A stretch of 64,000 nucleotides of DNA from Pseudovibrio ascidiaceicola (GCF_900114245.1 NZ_FOSK01000002.1:124001-188000); one strand, 5' to 3'; shown: positions 53,575-63,756, numbered from the stretch's first letter. Notes: a model not told the origin generated them from the sequence alone. Numbers and translations: made by a program.

Positions 53575-53697
53575 AAAAAAAGGGGGCTACGAAAACCGTA
53601 GCCCCAAGTCGATCACTGTGCACGTGGCCCCATCGACCACACATTCGACATAGGACGTTTCGTCGCAGATTGCATCACCCCATGGGGTGACAAAAGC
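53575..53697 (-). ncRNA. Candidate minus-strand RNA or tiny-ORF transcript
   Basis: A strong intrinsic terminator points to the minus strand: GGGGCTACG/CGTAGCCCC (53583-53605) followed by eight T residues. Upstream are a GTCGAT/ATCGAC hairpin (53609-53638) and a perfect 16-bp palindrome TCACCCCATGGGGTGA (53675-53690). No annotated gene reads into it. A 20-codon frame (53675-53613) begins at an ATG overlapping the palindrome with GGGGTG as a ribosome-binding site, and its product ends MSNVWSMGPRAQ. It may be an sRNA or encode a small peptide. Confidence 0.5.
53583..53605 (-). terminator. Minus-strand intrinsic terminator
   Basis: 9-bp GC-rich stem with a 5-base loop and a T8 run at 53574-53581 on the minus strand. 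Confidence 0.88.
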
Positions 53698-53951
53698 GCA
53701 ATTAATACTAGCAAATGAAAAAAAATACGTTCTCATCCCCTATTGACACAGGTTTTGAGGAGGCATCCCTACAAAAGGACCTAGCATAAACGATCAATTA
53801 TTCATGACAGGCAATTGCACAGTGGGCAGGCTTGCTATAATCGTGTTCAACTACGGAAGACAGTCGTTTCGGCCATAAATTGGAACATATGCCATGGTCG
53901 GGTCGTTCTGTGTTAAGCTGCCAAATAGTCAAAAGACTTAAGAAGACCCAG

Positions 53952-55853
53952 ATGTCCCTGCTAGATCAAATTCAAAACCCATCTGATCTCAAGAAGGTCC
54001 CCGAGGACCGCCTTCAACAAGTTGCTGAAGAGCTTCGAGAGGAGATGGTTGATGCTGTTTCTGTTACAGGAGGGCATTTAGGAGCTGGATTAGGTGTTGT
54101 TGAACTCACCGTTGCGCTCCACCATGTCTTCGATACGCCCAAAGATCGGTTGATCTGGGATGTAGGACACCAGTGTTACCCGCACAAAATTCTGACTGAC
54201 CGCAAAGAGCGTATTCGCACACTGCGTCAGGATGGCGGCCTGAGTGGCTTCACAAAGCGCTCTGAGAGTGATTACGACCCATTTGGCGCCGGGCACTCTT
54301 CCACTTCTATTTCAGCTGGCCTTGGCATGGCTGTGGCCCGCGACCTTGCCGGCGGCGATAACAATGTGATTGCTGTAATTGGTGATGGTGCCATGTCTGC
54401 TGGCATGGCTTATGAAGCGATGAACAATGCGGGCGCGCTGAACTCCCGCCTGATTGTTATTTTGAACGACAATGACATGTCGATCGCTCCACCCGTTGGC
54501 GCCCTTTCCGCGAGCCTTGCACGTCTTGTTTCCGGCAAGACTTATAAGGGCTTCCGCGAGGCAGCCAAACAGGTCGCGAGCGCACTACCAAAACCACTGC
54601 AGGAAAAAGCAGCGCAGGCAGAAGAGTTTGCCCGCAGCTTCTTTACCGGCGGCACACTGTTTGAAGAGCTTGGTTTCTATTATGTTGGCCCTGTTGATGG
54701 GCACAATCTGGATCACCTTCTGCCAGTCCTAAAGAACGTCCGGGATGCCAAAGAAGGCCCGATCCTCGTTCACGTGGTGACCCAGAAGGGTAAAGGCTAT
54801 CTGCCTGCCGAAAATGCAAGCAACAAATATCACGCTGTTGCCAAGTTTGATGTTGTGACAGGTGAGCAGTCTAAGCCGAAACCGAATGCACCTGCCTACA
54901 CTCGCGTTTTCGCCAATGCACTAATTGAAGAAGCGAACAAAGACGAGAAGATCGTTGGCATCACAGCTGCTATGCCGGACGGAACTGGTCTGGATGTATT
55001 TGAGAAAGTTCATCCAACCCGCATGTTCGATGTGGGCATTGCTGAACAGCATGCTGTGACGTTCGCCGCCGGCCTTGCCTCTGAGGGTTTCAAGCCGTTC
55101 TGTGCGATTTACTCAACTTTCCTCCAGCGTGGCTACGATCAGCTCGTCCATGATGTTGCAATCCAGAAGCTGCCTGTGCGCTTCCCGATTGACCGCGCTG
55201 GTCTGGTTGGTGCGGATGGCGCAACGCATGCTGGTTCATTTGATACTACGTTCCTCTCCTGTTTGCCGGGCATGGTAATCATGTCACCTGGTGATGAAGC
55301 AGAGCTGGTTCACATGGTTTCCACCGCTGCGGCTTATGATGAAGGCCCGATCGCCTTCCGTTATCCACGCGGTGAAGGCATTGGCATTGATCTGCCGGAA
55401 GTCGGCATGCCTCTGGAGATCGGCAAAGGTCGTATCATAAAAGAAGGTTCCCGCGTTGCTCTGGTTTCATTGGGCGGTCGTTTGCAGGAAGCCTTGAGGG
55501 CTGCCGATACGCTTGATGCAGCGGGTCTTTCAACAACGGTTGCTGATGCGCGCTTTGCCAAACCGCTTGATACAGAGATGATCGGGCGCCTTGCCAAAGA
55601 ACACGATGTCTTAATCACCATCGAAGAAGGCTCTATTGGCGGCTTCGGAAGCCAGGTGCTTCAGTTCCTCTCTGACAACGGCTTGCTTGATGGGTCTCTT
55701 AAAGTTCGCAGTATGATCCTGCCGGACGTTTTTCAGGACCACGCGAAGCCAGAGACCATGTACAAAGATGCCGGACTAGATGCATCAGGGATTGTACACC
55801 GGGTCTTTGAAACCCTTGGTAAAGCAGAGGATTTGCCGTTAAGGCTGGTGTAG
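53952..55853 (+). CDS. dxs: 1-deoxy-D-xylulose-5-phosphate synthase
   Basis: A 633-residue ThDP enzyme joining pyruvate and glyceraldehyde-3-phosphate, the first step of MEP isoprenoid synthesis. The ThDP fold motif [18 protein letters not shown] is at 144-161; [16 protein letters not shown] holds the catalytic Glu; the C-terminal transketolase domain follows. ATG 53952 ([14 protein letters not shown]) matches homologues; 24 codons upstream are open without similarity. It follows hdac-xseB in the usual alphaproteobacterial order. Confidence 0.96.
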   Translation: MSLLDQIQNPSDLKKVPEDRLQQVAEELREEMVDAVSVTGGHLGAGLGVVELTVALHHVFDTPKDRLIWDVGHQCYPHKILTDRKERIRTLRQDGGLSGFTKRSESDYDPFGAGHSSTSISAGLGMAVARDLAGGDNNVIAVIGDGAMSAGMAYEAMNNAGALNSRLIVILNDNDMSIAPPVGALSASLARLVSGKTYKGFREAAKQVASALPKPLQEKAAQAEEFARSFFTGGTLFEELGFYYVGPVDGHNLDHLLPVLKNVRDAKEGPILVHVVTQKGKGYLPAENASNKYHAVAKFDVVTGEQSKPKPNAPAYTRVFANALIEEANKDEKIVGITAAMPDGTGLDVFEKVHPTRMFDVGIAEQHAVTFAAGLASEGFKPFCAIYSTFLQRGYDQLVHDVAIQKLPVRFPIDRAGLVGADGATHAGSFDTTFLSCLPGMVIMSPGDEAELVHMVSTAAAYDEGPIAFRYPRGEGIGIDLPEVGMPLEIGKGRIIKEGSRVALVSLGGRLQEALRAADTLDAAGLSTTVADARFAKPLDTEMIGRLAKEHDVLITIEEGSIGGFGSQVLQFLSDNGLLDGSLKVRSMILPDVFQDHAKPETMYKDAGLDASGIVHRVFETLGKAEDLPLRLV

Positions 55854-55981
55854 AACATTGTATTTGTGTTCATAACTCATCAAAAAATTAAATGAGGGGC
55901 AGCTTTCGCTGCTCTCCTTATTTTCTTTTTGCATATGATATGTAGTGTGACTCCAGTTTTACATCGTTGGCTGGTACGCGC

Positions 55982-57367
55982 ATGATACTGCTGCTCGCAA
56001 CCTTTGCGTCCTTGATGCTGTCCACCGCCCTGATTCTTGCAGGGCATGGACTTTCTTCGACGCTTATCCCTCTCAAAGCTGATTTGGCCGGATTTGGAGA
56101 CCTCCAGATTGGTCTGATCTCGTCCAGTTTTTACATTGGCTTTGTGATTGGGTGTCTGTTTGGTCCGTTTCTTATTCTGCGGGCCGGTCATATCCGTGCA
56201 TTTGCTGCACTGGTGTCTTTGATGTCTGGTGCCGCGCTACTCCACCCTATTCTGGTGGACCCTTTGGCGTGGGCACTTTTCCGCATCATTACTGGTGTGT
56301 GTTTTGCTGGCATCGTTTTGGTTGTCGAAAGCTGGTTGAATGACCGGGCAACCAATGAGAACCGCGGCACCGTCATGTCGCTTTACATCATTTGCTATCT
56401 GGGTGCGACCATGGGTGGCCAGCTGATGATTGTGGGCTTTGACGTTAGTACCTTTGTGCCATTTGCAATTGCGTCAATTTTTGTCAGCGTTGCGGTGGTT
56501 CCCGTTGTGCTTACCAAGGCAGTACAGCCAGCTCCAATTACGCTGGTACGGTTCCGCCCAATCAACCTCTATCAGACCTCAGCTGTGGCGCTGATTGGTT
56601 GTTTGCTGATTGGTCTTGCTAACAGTTCCATGTGGGCGCTGGCTCCGCTATACGCCAAGCAGATCGGCTACAGCACCAACGAAGCAGCGTATTTTGCTGC
56701 GGCCATCGTTCTAGGTGGTGCGATTACACAGTGGCCGATTGGTCGTCTGTCTGACCGCGTTGACCGTCGTATCATTATTTTGCTCTTGGGCTTTGGTGCG
56801 GCAGCGGCAGCTCTGGTCCTCTTTACACTTGAGAGTGGAAACTTCTGGACTACGTTCACCGTATTCCTGATCCTGGGCATGGCCAGTCAGCCGACATACG
56901 CGATTGTTGCTGCCCACGCCTTCGATTATGTGGAAGCAGAAGACTATGTTGAGACATCTTCCGGCGTTCTGATGTCGAACGGAATCGGGTCGATGATCGG
57001 ACCCACAGTTGCAGCAGGTCTGATGTTCAGTATCGGGCCTGAAGGGCTTTTCATATGGGTGGCTCTCGTTGAAGTGGCTCTTGCGCTCTTTGTTGTCAGT
57101 CGCCTCGTTATTCGCCCTGCAGACGAAGACCTGGAGAAGACAGACTTCGAATATGGTGCAACATCCAACATGGGTGCCGTGCTTACGCCTGATCCGCTAG
57201 ATATCGAAGATCCTTACGTTATTCCGCCTGAGGAGTTCCCTGCCTATGAACAGGATGAGGGCATGGCATCAGAAGAAGTTGGTGATTTGCCAAATCGCAA
57301 TGATGAGGATGAGAATCCGCCTACAACTGATGAGACTCAGGATAATTCCAGATTCCCTTCTGGCTGA
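55982..57367 (+). CDS. Major facilitator superfamily transporter (YcaD-like)
   Basis: A 461-residue protein with 12 hydrophobic segments. The MFS loop motif is present after TM8 as GRLSDRVDRRIII, and the TM4 motif FRIITGVCFAGIVLVVESWLND is characteristic of the YcaD-like branch. A C-terminal cytoplasmic tail of about 80 residues is very acidic and Pro-rich. Substrate unknown. ATG 55982 is chosen; TTG 55967 is an alternative. It interrupts the usual dxs-tlyA neighbourhood. Confidence 0.85.
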   Translation: MILLLATFASLMLSTALILAGHGLSSTLIPLKADLAGFGDLQIGLISSSFYIGFVIGCLFGPFLILRAGHIRAFAALVSLMSGAALLHPILVDPLAWALFRIITGVCFAGIVLVVESWLNDRATNENRGTVMSLYIICYLGATMGGQLMIVGFDVSTFVPFAIASIFVSVAVVPVVLTKAVQPAPITLVRFRPINLYQTSAVALIGCLLIGLANSSMWALAPLYAKQIGYSTNEAAYFAAAIVLGGAITQWPIGRLSDRVDRRIIILLLGFGAAAAALVLFTLESGNFWTTFTVFLILGMASQPTYAIVAAHAFDYVEAEDYVETSSGVLMSNGIGSMIGPTVAAGLMFSIGPEGLFIWVALVEVALALFVVSRLVIRPADEDLEKTDFEYGATSNMGAVLTPDPLDIEDPYVIPPEEFPAYEQDEGMASEEVGDLPNRNDEDENPPTTDETQDNSRFPSG

Positions 57368-57405
57368 GTGTAGACACACTCAGCGGAAGCAACTAAGAAA
57401 GACCC

Positions 57406-57819
57406 ATGGTCAAGCCGAGTAATACATTACATGTACTCAGAAGCGAGCGGCATCCGCTCGTCTTGCTTGCTGGCGTTGCGATGCTGGCCCGAGTACTGTT
57501 GCTTGTCCTGAGTTTTTCCAGCGCAGCTGTTGATCCGTCGGCTGCTGCGCTCTTGCAATTGTGTGCCCCTTCAGGCGGCTCGCATATTGCAAAAATCGAA
57601 GGCTCCACTCATACCGAAAATCCGCTGGGAATAGGCTGCGATTGCACGTACATGTGCCCGCATACGTCCAAACAGGCGACTTATTTTTCGATAGAGCCCG
57701 AGAACTGGCAGAGTCCTACCCTTGTGGTTGCCGGTTCTCTCTCCCTTGATAGTGCTCTCGTAAATGACAGAAGCCTCCGCGGTCATAATTTCCTCATCCG
57801 AGCTCCTCCAGTCGCTTAA
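57406..57819 (+). CDS. Small cysteine-containing exported protein, DUF2946-like
   Basis: A 137-residue protein with an N-terminal hydrophobic segment (LVLLAGVAMLARVLLLVLSF) and a short Cys cluster CDCTYMCPH in the mature part, ending RGHNFLIRAPP. The Cys pattern, size and C-terminus recall DUF2946 proteins, which often sit next to copper genes, as this one does. Identification is by pattern and neighbours only. It lies 87 bases before the PCu(A)C gene. Confidence 0.6.
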   Translation: MVKPSNTLHVLRSERHPLVLLAGVAMLARVLLLVLSFSSAAVDPSAAALLQLCAPSGGSHIAKIEGSTHTENPLGIGCDCTYMCPHTSKQATYFSIEPENWQSPTLVVAGSLSLDSALVNDRSLRGHNFLIRAPPVA

Positions 57820-57906
57820 GTTTTTCTTCTTGATCAACAAAACCTGATTTGACTGATCTCTTCTACCTGAGTTTACAGGTAGGGAGCTATTCCTTGGATG
57901 GATATT

Positions 57907-58380
57907 ATGAAAACACGTGCTCTTCTTGTTGCAGCAGCTCTTGTTGCGTTCACCGGTTCTGCTGCTCTTGCGGACAGCATTCAGCATGGCGACCTGACCA
58001 TCAAAGACGCATGGTCCCGTGCTACTCCACCAAAAGCTAAAGGTGCAGGCGCATTTGTGTCCATCACCAACAACGGCAGTGAAGATGCGCACCTGACTGG
58101 CGCAGTTTCTGGCTATGCCAAGCGTACAGAAATTCACGAAATGGCTGTGAATGATGGCGTAATGAAAATGCGTAAGCTGGAAGACGGTGTTGTTATTCCT
58201 GCTGGCAAGACTCTTGAGCTGAAGCCTGGCAGCTACCACGTCATGTTCATGGGTCTGAAACAGCCATTCAAGATGGGTGAAGAACTCAAAGTTACTCTGG
58301 AATTCGAAAAAGCCGGTCCAGTTGAAGTGACATTCCCAGTTATGAAAATGGGTGCAAAATCCGGTAAAATGCACCACTAA
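57907..58380 (+). CDS. Periplasmic copper chaperone PCu(A)C
   Basis: A 157-residue exported protein that carries Cu(I) to cytochrome oxidase or the SCO protein. The signal peptide is RALLVAAALVAFTGSAALA. The copper motif is seen as His77, Met79 and Met88 with His111 and Met113 (IHEM...MKM...HVMF), the H(M)x10M...HxM layout. The tail KMGAKSGKMHH adds Met and His. ATG 57907 gives a normal signal peptide; ATG 57898 is an alternative. Confidence 0.92.
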   Translation: MKTRALLVAAALVAFTGSAALADSIQHGDLTIKDAWSRATPPKAKGAGAFVSITNNGSEDAHLTGAVSGYAKRTEIHEMAVNDGVMKMRKLEDGVVIPAGKTLELKPGSYHVMFMGLKQPFKMGEELKVTLEFEKAGPVEVTFPVMKMGAKSGKMHH

Positions 58381-58409
58381 CCAATTGAAATGTGCACGGG
58401 TGGATTAAG

Positions 58410-59015
58410 ATGAACGTTGCGAAAACAATTCGATATGGAGCGTGGGCTGCAGTCGCATTGCTCGTTGCCGCAGTTTCTGCTGTAACAGTGATGAAATTTG
58501 TGAAAGAGGATGTCCCGCAGGCTGCCACAGTGCAGATCGGAGGCCCGTTTGAGCTGGTTGATGGCAAGGGACAAGTCTTTACTGACAAGAACCTCGATGG
58601 CAAACCAACTCTGATGTTCTTCGGCTTCACATACTGTCCTGATGTGTGCCCAACAACCCTCTCTGATATGCAGGGATGGATTGATAATCTGGGCCCGAAG
58701 GCAGATGATCTGAACTTCGTTTTCGTCAGCGTTGATCCTGAACGCGATACACCAGACGTTATTGCAGATTATGTTGCTGCGTTTGGCTCTCACGTCGTTC
58801 CACTGACAGGCTCCGTCGACCAGGTTAAAAAAGTCGTCAAAGACTACCGCGTTTATGCGAGAAAAGTGCCTTTGGAAGACGGTGATTACACCATGGACCA
58901 CACCGCAGCGGTTTACATGCTGAACGGTGATTTGGATTTCGTGGGAACCATCAGCTATCAGGAACCTGAAGAAACAGCGCTTCCAAAAATCAGAAAGTTG
59001 CTTGGTAGCTCATAA
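58410..59015 (+). CDS. SCO1/SenC family copper protein
   Basis: A 201-residue membrane-anchored thioredoxin-fold protein. TM at about 8-30; the copper-binding CPDVC is at 76-80, and the partner His lies in YTMDHTAAVY. It helps assemble the CuA site of cytochrome c oxidase, probably receiving copper from the adjacent PCu(A)C. ATG 58410 is preferred to GTG 58392. A terminator follows. Confidence 0.93.
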   Translation: MNVAKTIRYGAWAAVALLVAAVSAVTVMKFVKEDVPQAATVQIGGPFELVDGKGQVFTDKNLDGKPTLMFFGFTYCPDVCPTTLSDMQGWIDNLGPKADDLNFVFVSVDPERDTPDVIADYVAAFGSHVVPLTGSVDQVKKVVKDYRVYARKVPLEDGDYTMDHTAAVYMLNGDLDFVGTISYQEPEETALPKIRKLLGSS

Positions 59016-59022
59016 AAGTTTA

Positions 59023-59052
59023 GGGTGTCTGAGAATTCAGGCACCCTTTTTT
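59023..59052 (+). terminator. Rho-independent terminator of the SCO gene
   Basis: GGGTG and CACCC with CTGA/TCAG-type inner pairs form the stem, followed by T6. The next small gene begins only ten bases later. Confidence 0.8.
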
Positions 59053-59062
59053 GGATGAAGAC

Positions 59063-59209
59063 ATGAAAGATCATGCAGCTCTTTATGCTGGCACAGCCGT
59101 CGTTGGACTTCTGCTGATCTCAGCCACCGCATTCCTTTGGATGCGCTATGGCAATTTGCTTTTCTCAGACAAACTGTTAAATGCACTGGCTGGTTGCTTC
59201 GGCCTTTAG
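59063..59209 (+). CDS. Small single-span membrane protein, 48 residues
   Basis: ATG 59063 to TAG 59207-59209 encodes a 48-residue protein with one clear TM (AGTAVVGLLLISATAFLWM), a short polar N-terminus and a C-terminal amphipathic part. GGATGAAGAC precedes the start. Position right after the SCO gene suggests a link to oxidase assembly, but this is inference. The terminator between them would reduce read-through. Confidence 0.6.
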   Translation: MKDHAALYAGTAVVGLLLISATAFLWMRYGNLLFSDKLLNALAGCFGL

Positions 59210-59242
59210 GCTAAGCTTTTAATCATCCCAGTCAGGTGACAT

Positions 59243-59977
59243 ATGCGGCTTGATCAATTCCTCGTCGAACATGGCTATTTTGAAAAGCGGGCCCGTGCTC
59301 GTGATGCAATTTTGCGCAACACAGTCATGATAGACGGTACGCCTGCAAAAAAGCCTTCGCAGAAGATAGCGGGCAAACCTGACATCTCTATCGATGATCC
59401 GGCCTCTGACTATGTCTCCCGCGCTGCATTAAAGCTCATCAAAGGCCTGGAGCATTTTTACCTCGCCCCTGCTGGGAAGATCTGCCTTGATATTGGCGCC
59501 TCGACTGGAGGCTTCACGCAGGTTCTGCTGGAACATGGTGCTCAGATTGTCCATGCCATTGATGTTGGACATGGTCAGTTGGCGGATAAGATCTCCAACA
59601 ACCCACGGGTTGTCCGTAAAGACGGACTGAATGCCCGTGAGTTGACGCTTGAACATCTAGAAGGCCAGCATCCGGAGTTTCTGGTTTCGGACGTAAGCTT
59701 TATCTCTCTGAAGCTTGCCTTACCACCAGCTCTTGAGCTGGCTGCTGATGGTGCTGTAGGCGTCTTCCTCGTCAAGCCACAATTTGAAGCTGGACGTGAG
59801 CGGATTGGGAAAGGTGGTCTTGTTGCTCCTGAGATTGCAGAGGAGATCTCTGTTGAGCTGCAAGAGTGGATGAATGCCCAACCGGGTTGGTCCGTCCTTG
59901 GCATCACTTCCTCGCCGATCAAAGGTGGTGACGGAAATGCTGAGTATCTGATGGCCTGCCAAAAGACACCATCATAG
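59243..59977 (+). CDS. tlyA: TlyA family rRNA 2'-O-methyltransferase
   Basis: A 244-residue protein with an N-terminal S4 RNA-binding domain (MRLDQFLVEHGYFEKRARARD) and an FtsJ-like methyltransferase domain: DIGASTGGFTQVLLEHGA (SAM motif), ...LVSDVSFISL and VKPQFEAGRERIGKGG. TlyA methylates 2'-OH of cytidines in 16S and/or 23S rRNA, as in mycobacteria. It starts 33 bases after the small membrane gene. Confidence 0.92.
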   Translation: MRLDQFLVEHGYFEKRARARDAILRNTVMIDGTPAKKPSQKIAGKPDISIDDPASDYVSRAALKLIKGLEHFYLAPAGKICLDIGASTGGFTQVLLEHGAQIVHAIDVGHGQLADKISNNPRVVRKDGLNARELTLEHLEGQHPEFLVSDVSFISLKLALPPALELAADGAVGVFLVKPQFEAGRERIGKGGLVAPEIAEEISVELQEWMNAQPGWSVLGITSSPIKGGDGNAEYLMACQKTPS

Positions 59978-59988
59978 TTATCGTGAAG

Positions 59989-60023
59989 CCCTCTCCCGAG
60001 GCATAGAAGTACTCAGGAGAGGG
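59989..60023. terminator. Hairpin between convergent tlyA and chemoreceptor genes
   Basis: CCCTCTCC and GGAGAGGG form an 8-bp stem; inner GAG/CTC bases add pairs. T-tract is weak in both directions. Confidence 0.55.
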
Positions 60024-60053
60024 TATTCCAGTGCTTCTTTAAAGTGCTCGCAA

Positions 60054-62120
60054 TTATGCGCGTAGCTGAGACACGAAGCCTTCCACGCGTTCTTTGAGCT
60101 CTTCAGCAAGATCAGTCAGATCCACTGAGGCCTTTTTTACGCTCAACGCGGAATCGCTGGTATCCTCTGCCGCTTTGCCTATGTCATTTACGCTGGCGAA
60201 GACTTCCTTGGTTCCGTTGGATGCAAGCTCGGCACTTCTGGCAATCTCACTGGTTGCCACGCCCTGCTCTTCAACTGCAGCAGCAATATTGGAGGCTACT
60301 TCGTCAAGTTCGCTGATGGTTTTGGAAATGCCCGCGATCTCATCAACAGCTCCTTGCGTTGCTTCCTGAACGCCGCTGATCTGTTCAGCAATGCTTTGGG
60401 TTGCCCGCCCTGTTTGATTAGCCAGATCCTTCACTTCATTAGCAACTACGGCAAACCCTTTGCCAGATTCCCCAGCTCGGGCCGCTTCAATAGTGGCATT
60501 CAAGGCAAGAAGGTTGGTCTGATCGGCAATGGCATTGATGATATCAATCACTTCGCCAATTTTCAGCACGGCTTCGGAAAGACCGCGCACGGTGATGTTG
60601 GTTTGCTCGGACTTAGAGACTGCCACTGCAACCGTTCTTGAGGCCAGATCAACCTGCATCCCAATTTCGCGAATGGATGCTGTCAGCTCCTCCGCTGCAG
60701 AACTAACGGTTTGTACGTTAACAGAGGTCGCCTCTGCAGCACTTGCCCCAGCTTGTGCACGAGACTGCGCTCTCGTTGCAGCAGGCTCAAGCACCTCGGC
60801 ATATGACTTCATGCCTGTGGCTGCGGATGAAACAGTCTGCACGACGGTGCCCACGCTCTTTTCAAAGTCAGAGACAATCTTCGTCCGCGTGGCCTTCTCT
60901 TCTGCTCTGCGCTTACTTTCCTGCTCTTTCTTGTCTGCCTCCATCTCCTTTACTTTGATGGCATTGTCTTTGAACACCCGTACAGCGGTGATCATGTCCG
61001 AGATCTCATCTTGCTGGCGGCGCTCTGAGATATCGACATTCAGATTTCCTGAGGCCAACTCACCCATAACCCTGGTCAGAGAAGAAATTGGCTTGCTCAA
61101 TGAACTGGCAAATATCCATGCACCTAAAGCTGCAAAGAGTGCGAGTATCACACCCAAGACAGAGACAAGCGAGAACATCTGATTGGATGCTTCAAGGATC
61201 TTACTGCGTGGGATCGTAATCACCAGCAGCCATGGCTCTTCGGTTTTTGCGATGCTGATTGGAACACCAACCTGCAGCATCTCAACATTACCGACCTGCG
61301 TGTTGGGCAGAATGCGGGTTTTTCCGGAGTTTAACGGCTCAAGAATTGCTTTTGAAAAACCAGCTGAACCAGCAGCTTTGGAGACAAGCTGGCTATCTGG
61401 ATTGGAGACAATTGTTCCTGAAGAGCTGATCAGCGTGAGATAGCCTTCCTCATAGGGATGCATGCCATTCAATCGCTCCTGTATGTCAGAGAGAGCAATG
61501 TCTACACCGGCAACACCGTCTCTGGCTCCAAAGCCATCCACCGGTACAACAAGAGATGTGATTAGGGTATCCACGCCACCAACAGAGTAGGTGTAGGGCT
61601 CCAGAATGATCTCTTCACCACTTCTTTGTGCAAGCAAGTAGTAGTCACCTGCCCCATCCTTTTCATAATCGACAAGTGCTTCCCGGCCAATCTGTCCACC
61701 CGAGCGGAACCAGTACGGGATAAATCTTCCGGTCTGGTCATGATATGGCTTATTGGCCCAATCCTGATCCTTGCCATCAAATGCATCAGGTTCCCAAGCC
61801 GCCCAACTGCCAATCAGTTGTTCATTGCTCTTGAGGACGCTTTTGAGGATCTCAGCAGAAGCGTCCCGATTAGCATCCCCACTTTTCCTGAGTGCATCTA
61901 ATGCATTGGCTGTGTTTCGCGCGACGGCAAAAGATTGATCCAACTCAGCTTTGACGACGGCTGCACTTTCCTTGGCGATTTCGTTAGAAAGCCCGATTGC
62001 TTGTTCTTCAATAACTCCTGCCCCAATGAACAAGACAGATCCCGATGAGGCAACCATCGACACCAGCGCAATCACGACAACCCAAAATGTCAATTTCCCT
62101 TTTAATTTCAAAGACGCCAT
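60054..62120 (-). CDS. Methyl-accepting chemotaxis protein with dCache-type sensor
   Basis: A 688-residue transmembrane chemoreceptor. TM1 lies at about 12-35; a periplasmic double-Cache domain (about 40-310) includes [33 protein letters not shown] and [13 protein letters not shown]2 at about 315-340 is followed by HAMP and the signalling domain with the hairpin tip [30 protein letters not shown]. No CheR-binding pentapeptide at the C-terminus (ends VSQLRA). Ligand is unknown; amino acids or amines are common for this Cache type. It separates tlyA from the RNA methyltransferase gene and faces the opposite way. Confidence 0.93.
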   Translation of the reverse strand: MASLKLKGKLTFWVVVIALVSMVASSGSVLFIGAGVIEEQAIGLSNEIAKESAAVVKAELDQSFAVARNTANALDALRKSGDANRDASAEILKSVLKSNEQLIGSWAAWEPDAFDGKDQDWANKPYHDQTGRFIPYWFRSGGQIGREALVDYEKDGAGDYYLLAQRSGEEIILEPYTYSVGGVDTLITSLVVPVDGFGARDGVAGVDIALSDIQERLNGMHPYEEGYLTLISSSGTIVSNPDSQLVSKAAGSAGFSKAILEPLNSGKTRILPNTQVGNVEMLQVGVPISIAKTEEPWLLVITIPRSKILEASNQMFSLVSVLGVILALFAALGAWIFASSLSKPISSLTRVMGELASGNLNVDISERRQQDEISDMITAVRVFKDNAIKVKEMEADKKEQESKRRAEEKATRTKIVSDFEKSVGTVVQTVSSAATGMKSYAEVLEPAATRAQSRAQAGASAAEATSVNVQTVSSAAEELTASIREIGMQVDLASRTVAVAVSKSEQTNITVRGLSEAVLKIGEVIDIINAIADQTNLLALNATIEAARAGESGKGFAVVANEVKDLANQTGRATQSIAEQISGVQEATQGAVDEIAGISKTISELDEVASNIAAAVEEQGVATSEIARSAELASNGTKEVFASVNDIGKAAEDTSDSALSVKKASVDLTDLAEELKERVEGFVSQLRA

Positions 62121-62477
62121 TGAAAACTCCTACAGAACATCGCCGATTATTTTTGGGAAAGTTGCAGCCATAGAATGTATACCCACACGCATGCAACCAG
62201 CACATTACGTTGGGAAATCGATCAAATAGACAAACAAAAAGTTTATTTCAGAGAACATTTTAAATAGATCGACAAAATCTCATCTGAAACTCAGTATAAA
62301 GTGGCGCTGAGTACGCCTATACAGCAATTTTCCACATTACCTTTGCGTCACAGAGGATTACTTCCCCTAGATCAGATCGAAGACTAAACATCGCCGCCCA
62401 TTCTCCCTCAAACAGAATGCCGGACTTCGCGAGATCAAGCATTGCATGTCTCAGTGCAGCGCTGTAAACGCTGTGCC
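62121..62477. other. Divergent promoter region
   Basis: About 360 bases between the chemoreceptor and RNA methyltransferase genes. No gene or strong hairpin is seen. Confidence 0.45.
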
Positions 62478-63743
62478 ATGTCTAAGAAGCCTGAAGCCAC
62501 TGTAGAAACCCTCCGTATTGCACGCCTTGCCCATAAAGGTGATGGTGTTGCTGAGACCGATGCCGGACAGATCTTTGTTCCCTATACACTTGAAGGCGAG
62601 CTTGTCAGCGCCCAGGTGCAAGGAACACGTGCGGAACTTAACGAGATCATTGAGCCGAGCCCGCATCGCATCGCGTCCGTGTGCAAGCATTTCAGCACAT
62701 GTGGCGGCTGCTCTTTGCAGCATATGGATGAGCCTTCCTACAAGGACTTCAAGCGGCAACAAGTGATTGACGCGCTTGCCTCCCGTGGCATTGAAACGCC
62801 AGTGGAAGATGTGGTGGTTTGCGGCAAGGGCAGTCGCCGCCGTGCTGTGTTTGCAGCTGTAAAAGCAGGCCATAAAGTGCTGTTTGGCTATCACACAGCT
62901 AAATCCAACCGACTTGTAGACATTGAAGAATGCCCTGTGATTGCGCCTGAGCTCATGAAAGCTGTGCCCGGACTTCGCAAGCTTGCTGGCGAAATTTTGC
63001 CGCGTAAGGGCGAACTGAAGTTCACCGTGACGACAACACAGAGCGGCCTTGATGTTGCTATTGGTGGGTTGGGTAAAAACAAAGACAAACATTACCTTGA
63101 ACTGTCACAGGGTGCTGTTGAGAATGACTTTGCACGCCTGACTGTTGATGGTGAGACAATTATTGAGATCCGTCCTCCTTTACTGGACATGAGCGGCGTC
63201 GCTGTTCCAATCCCTTCCGGTGGGTTTATTCAGGCAGCCTTGAGCGCCGAAAAAACCATGGGCGATCTTCTTTCAGAGGGTTTGAGCGGCTGCAAGCGTG
63301 TAGCTGATCTGTTCTGCGGTGCAGGCACGCTGACCTTCAATATCGGACAGTTTGCCAATGTGCATGCGGTGGAAGGCGAAGCAACGTCACTGAAAGCACT
63401 TGATCTTGGATTGCGCCGTGCCAAGGGCCTTAAGAAAGTCACCACTGAACGCCGTGATCTGTTCCGCCGACCAATTGTTGCTAAAGAGCTTGATAACTTT
63501 GGCAAAGGTTTTGATGGTGTGGTGTTTGATCCGCCGCGTGCTGGTGCTCTTGCCCAAGCACAGGAACTTGCAAAATCTCCAGTCAAGAAGATCGTTGCTG
63601 TTTCCTGCAGCCCTGCCAGTTTTGCTCGTGACATTCGAGAGTTGCTGGACGGTGGCTATCAGATCAAACGCGTTGTGCCGATTGACCAGTTTCTCTATTC
63701 CCCTCATGTTGAAGTGGTTGCTCTGCTGGAACGCGGCGCATAA
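62478..63743 (+). CDS. Class I SAM-dependent RNA m5U methyltransferase (RlmD/TrmA family)
   Basis: A 421-residue enzyme. A TRAM-like RNA-binding region (about 1-60) is followed by the 4Fe-4S cysteines CKHFSTCGGC and a fourth in EECPVI; the methyltransferase domain has DLFCGAGTLTFNIGQ, DPPRAG and the catalytic-Cys motif SCSPASFARD. It likely forms 5-methyluridine in rRNA or tRNA; the position cannot be told. ATG 62478 is chosen over TTG 62442. Confidence 0.91.
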   Translation: MSKKPEATVETLRIARLAHKGDGVAETDAGQIFVPYTLEGELVSAQVQGTRAELNEIIEPSPHRIASVCKHFSTCGGCSLQHMDEPSYKDFKRQQVIDALASRGIETPVEDVVVCGKGSRRRAVFAAVKAGHKVLFGYHTAKSNRLVDIEECPVIAPELMKAVPGLRKLAGEILPRKGELKFTVTTTQSGLDVAIGGLGKNKDKHYLELSQGAVENDFARLTVDGETIIEIRPPLLDMSGVAVPIPSGGFIQAALSAEKTMGDLLSEGLSGCKRVADLFCGAGTLTFNIGQFANVHAVEGEATSLKALDLGLRRAKGLKKVTTERRDLFRRPIVAKELDNFGKGFDGVVFDPPRAGALAQAQELAKSPVKKIVAVSCSPASFARDIRELLDGGYQIKRVVPIDQFLYSPHVEVVALLERGA

Positions 63744-63756
63744 GCGGTGATTATGC

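Noticed and set aside
57571-58377. 268-codon frame on - opposite the PCu(A)C gene
   Set aside because: Antisense shadow with His/Phe-rich translation; the + strand genes are well supported.
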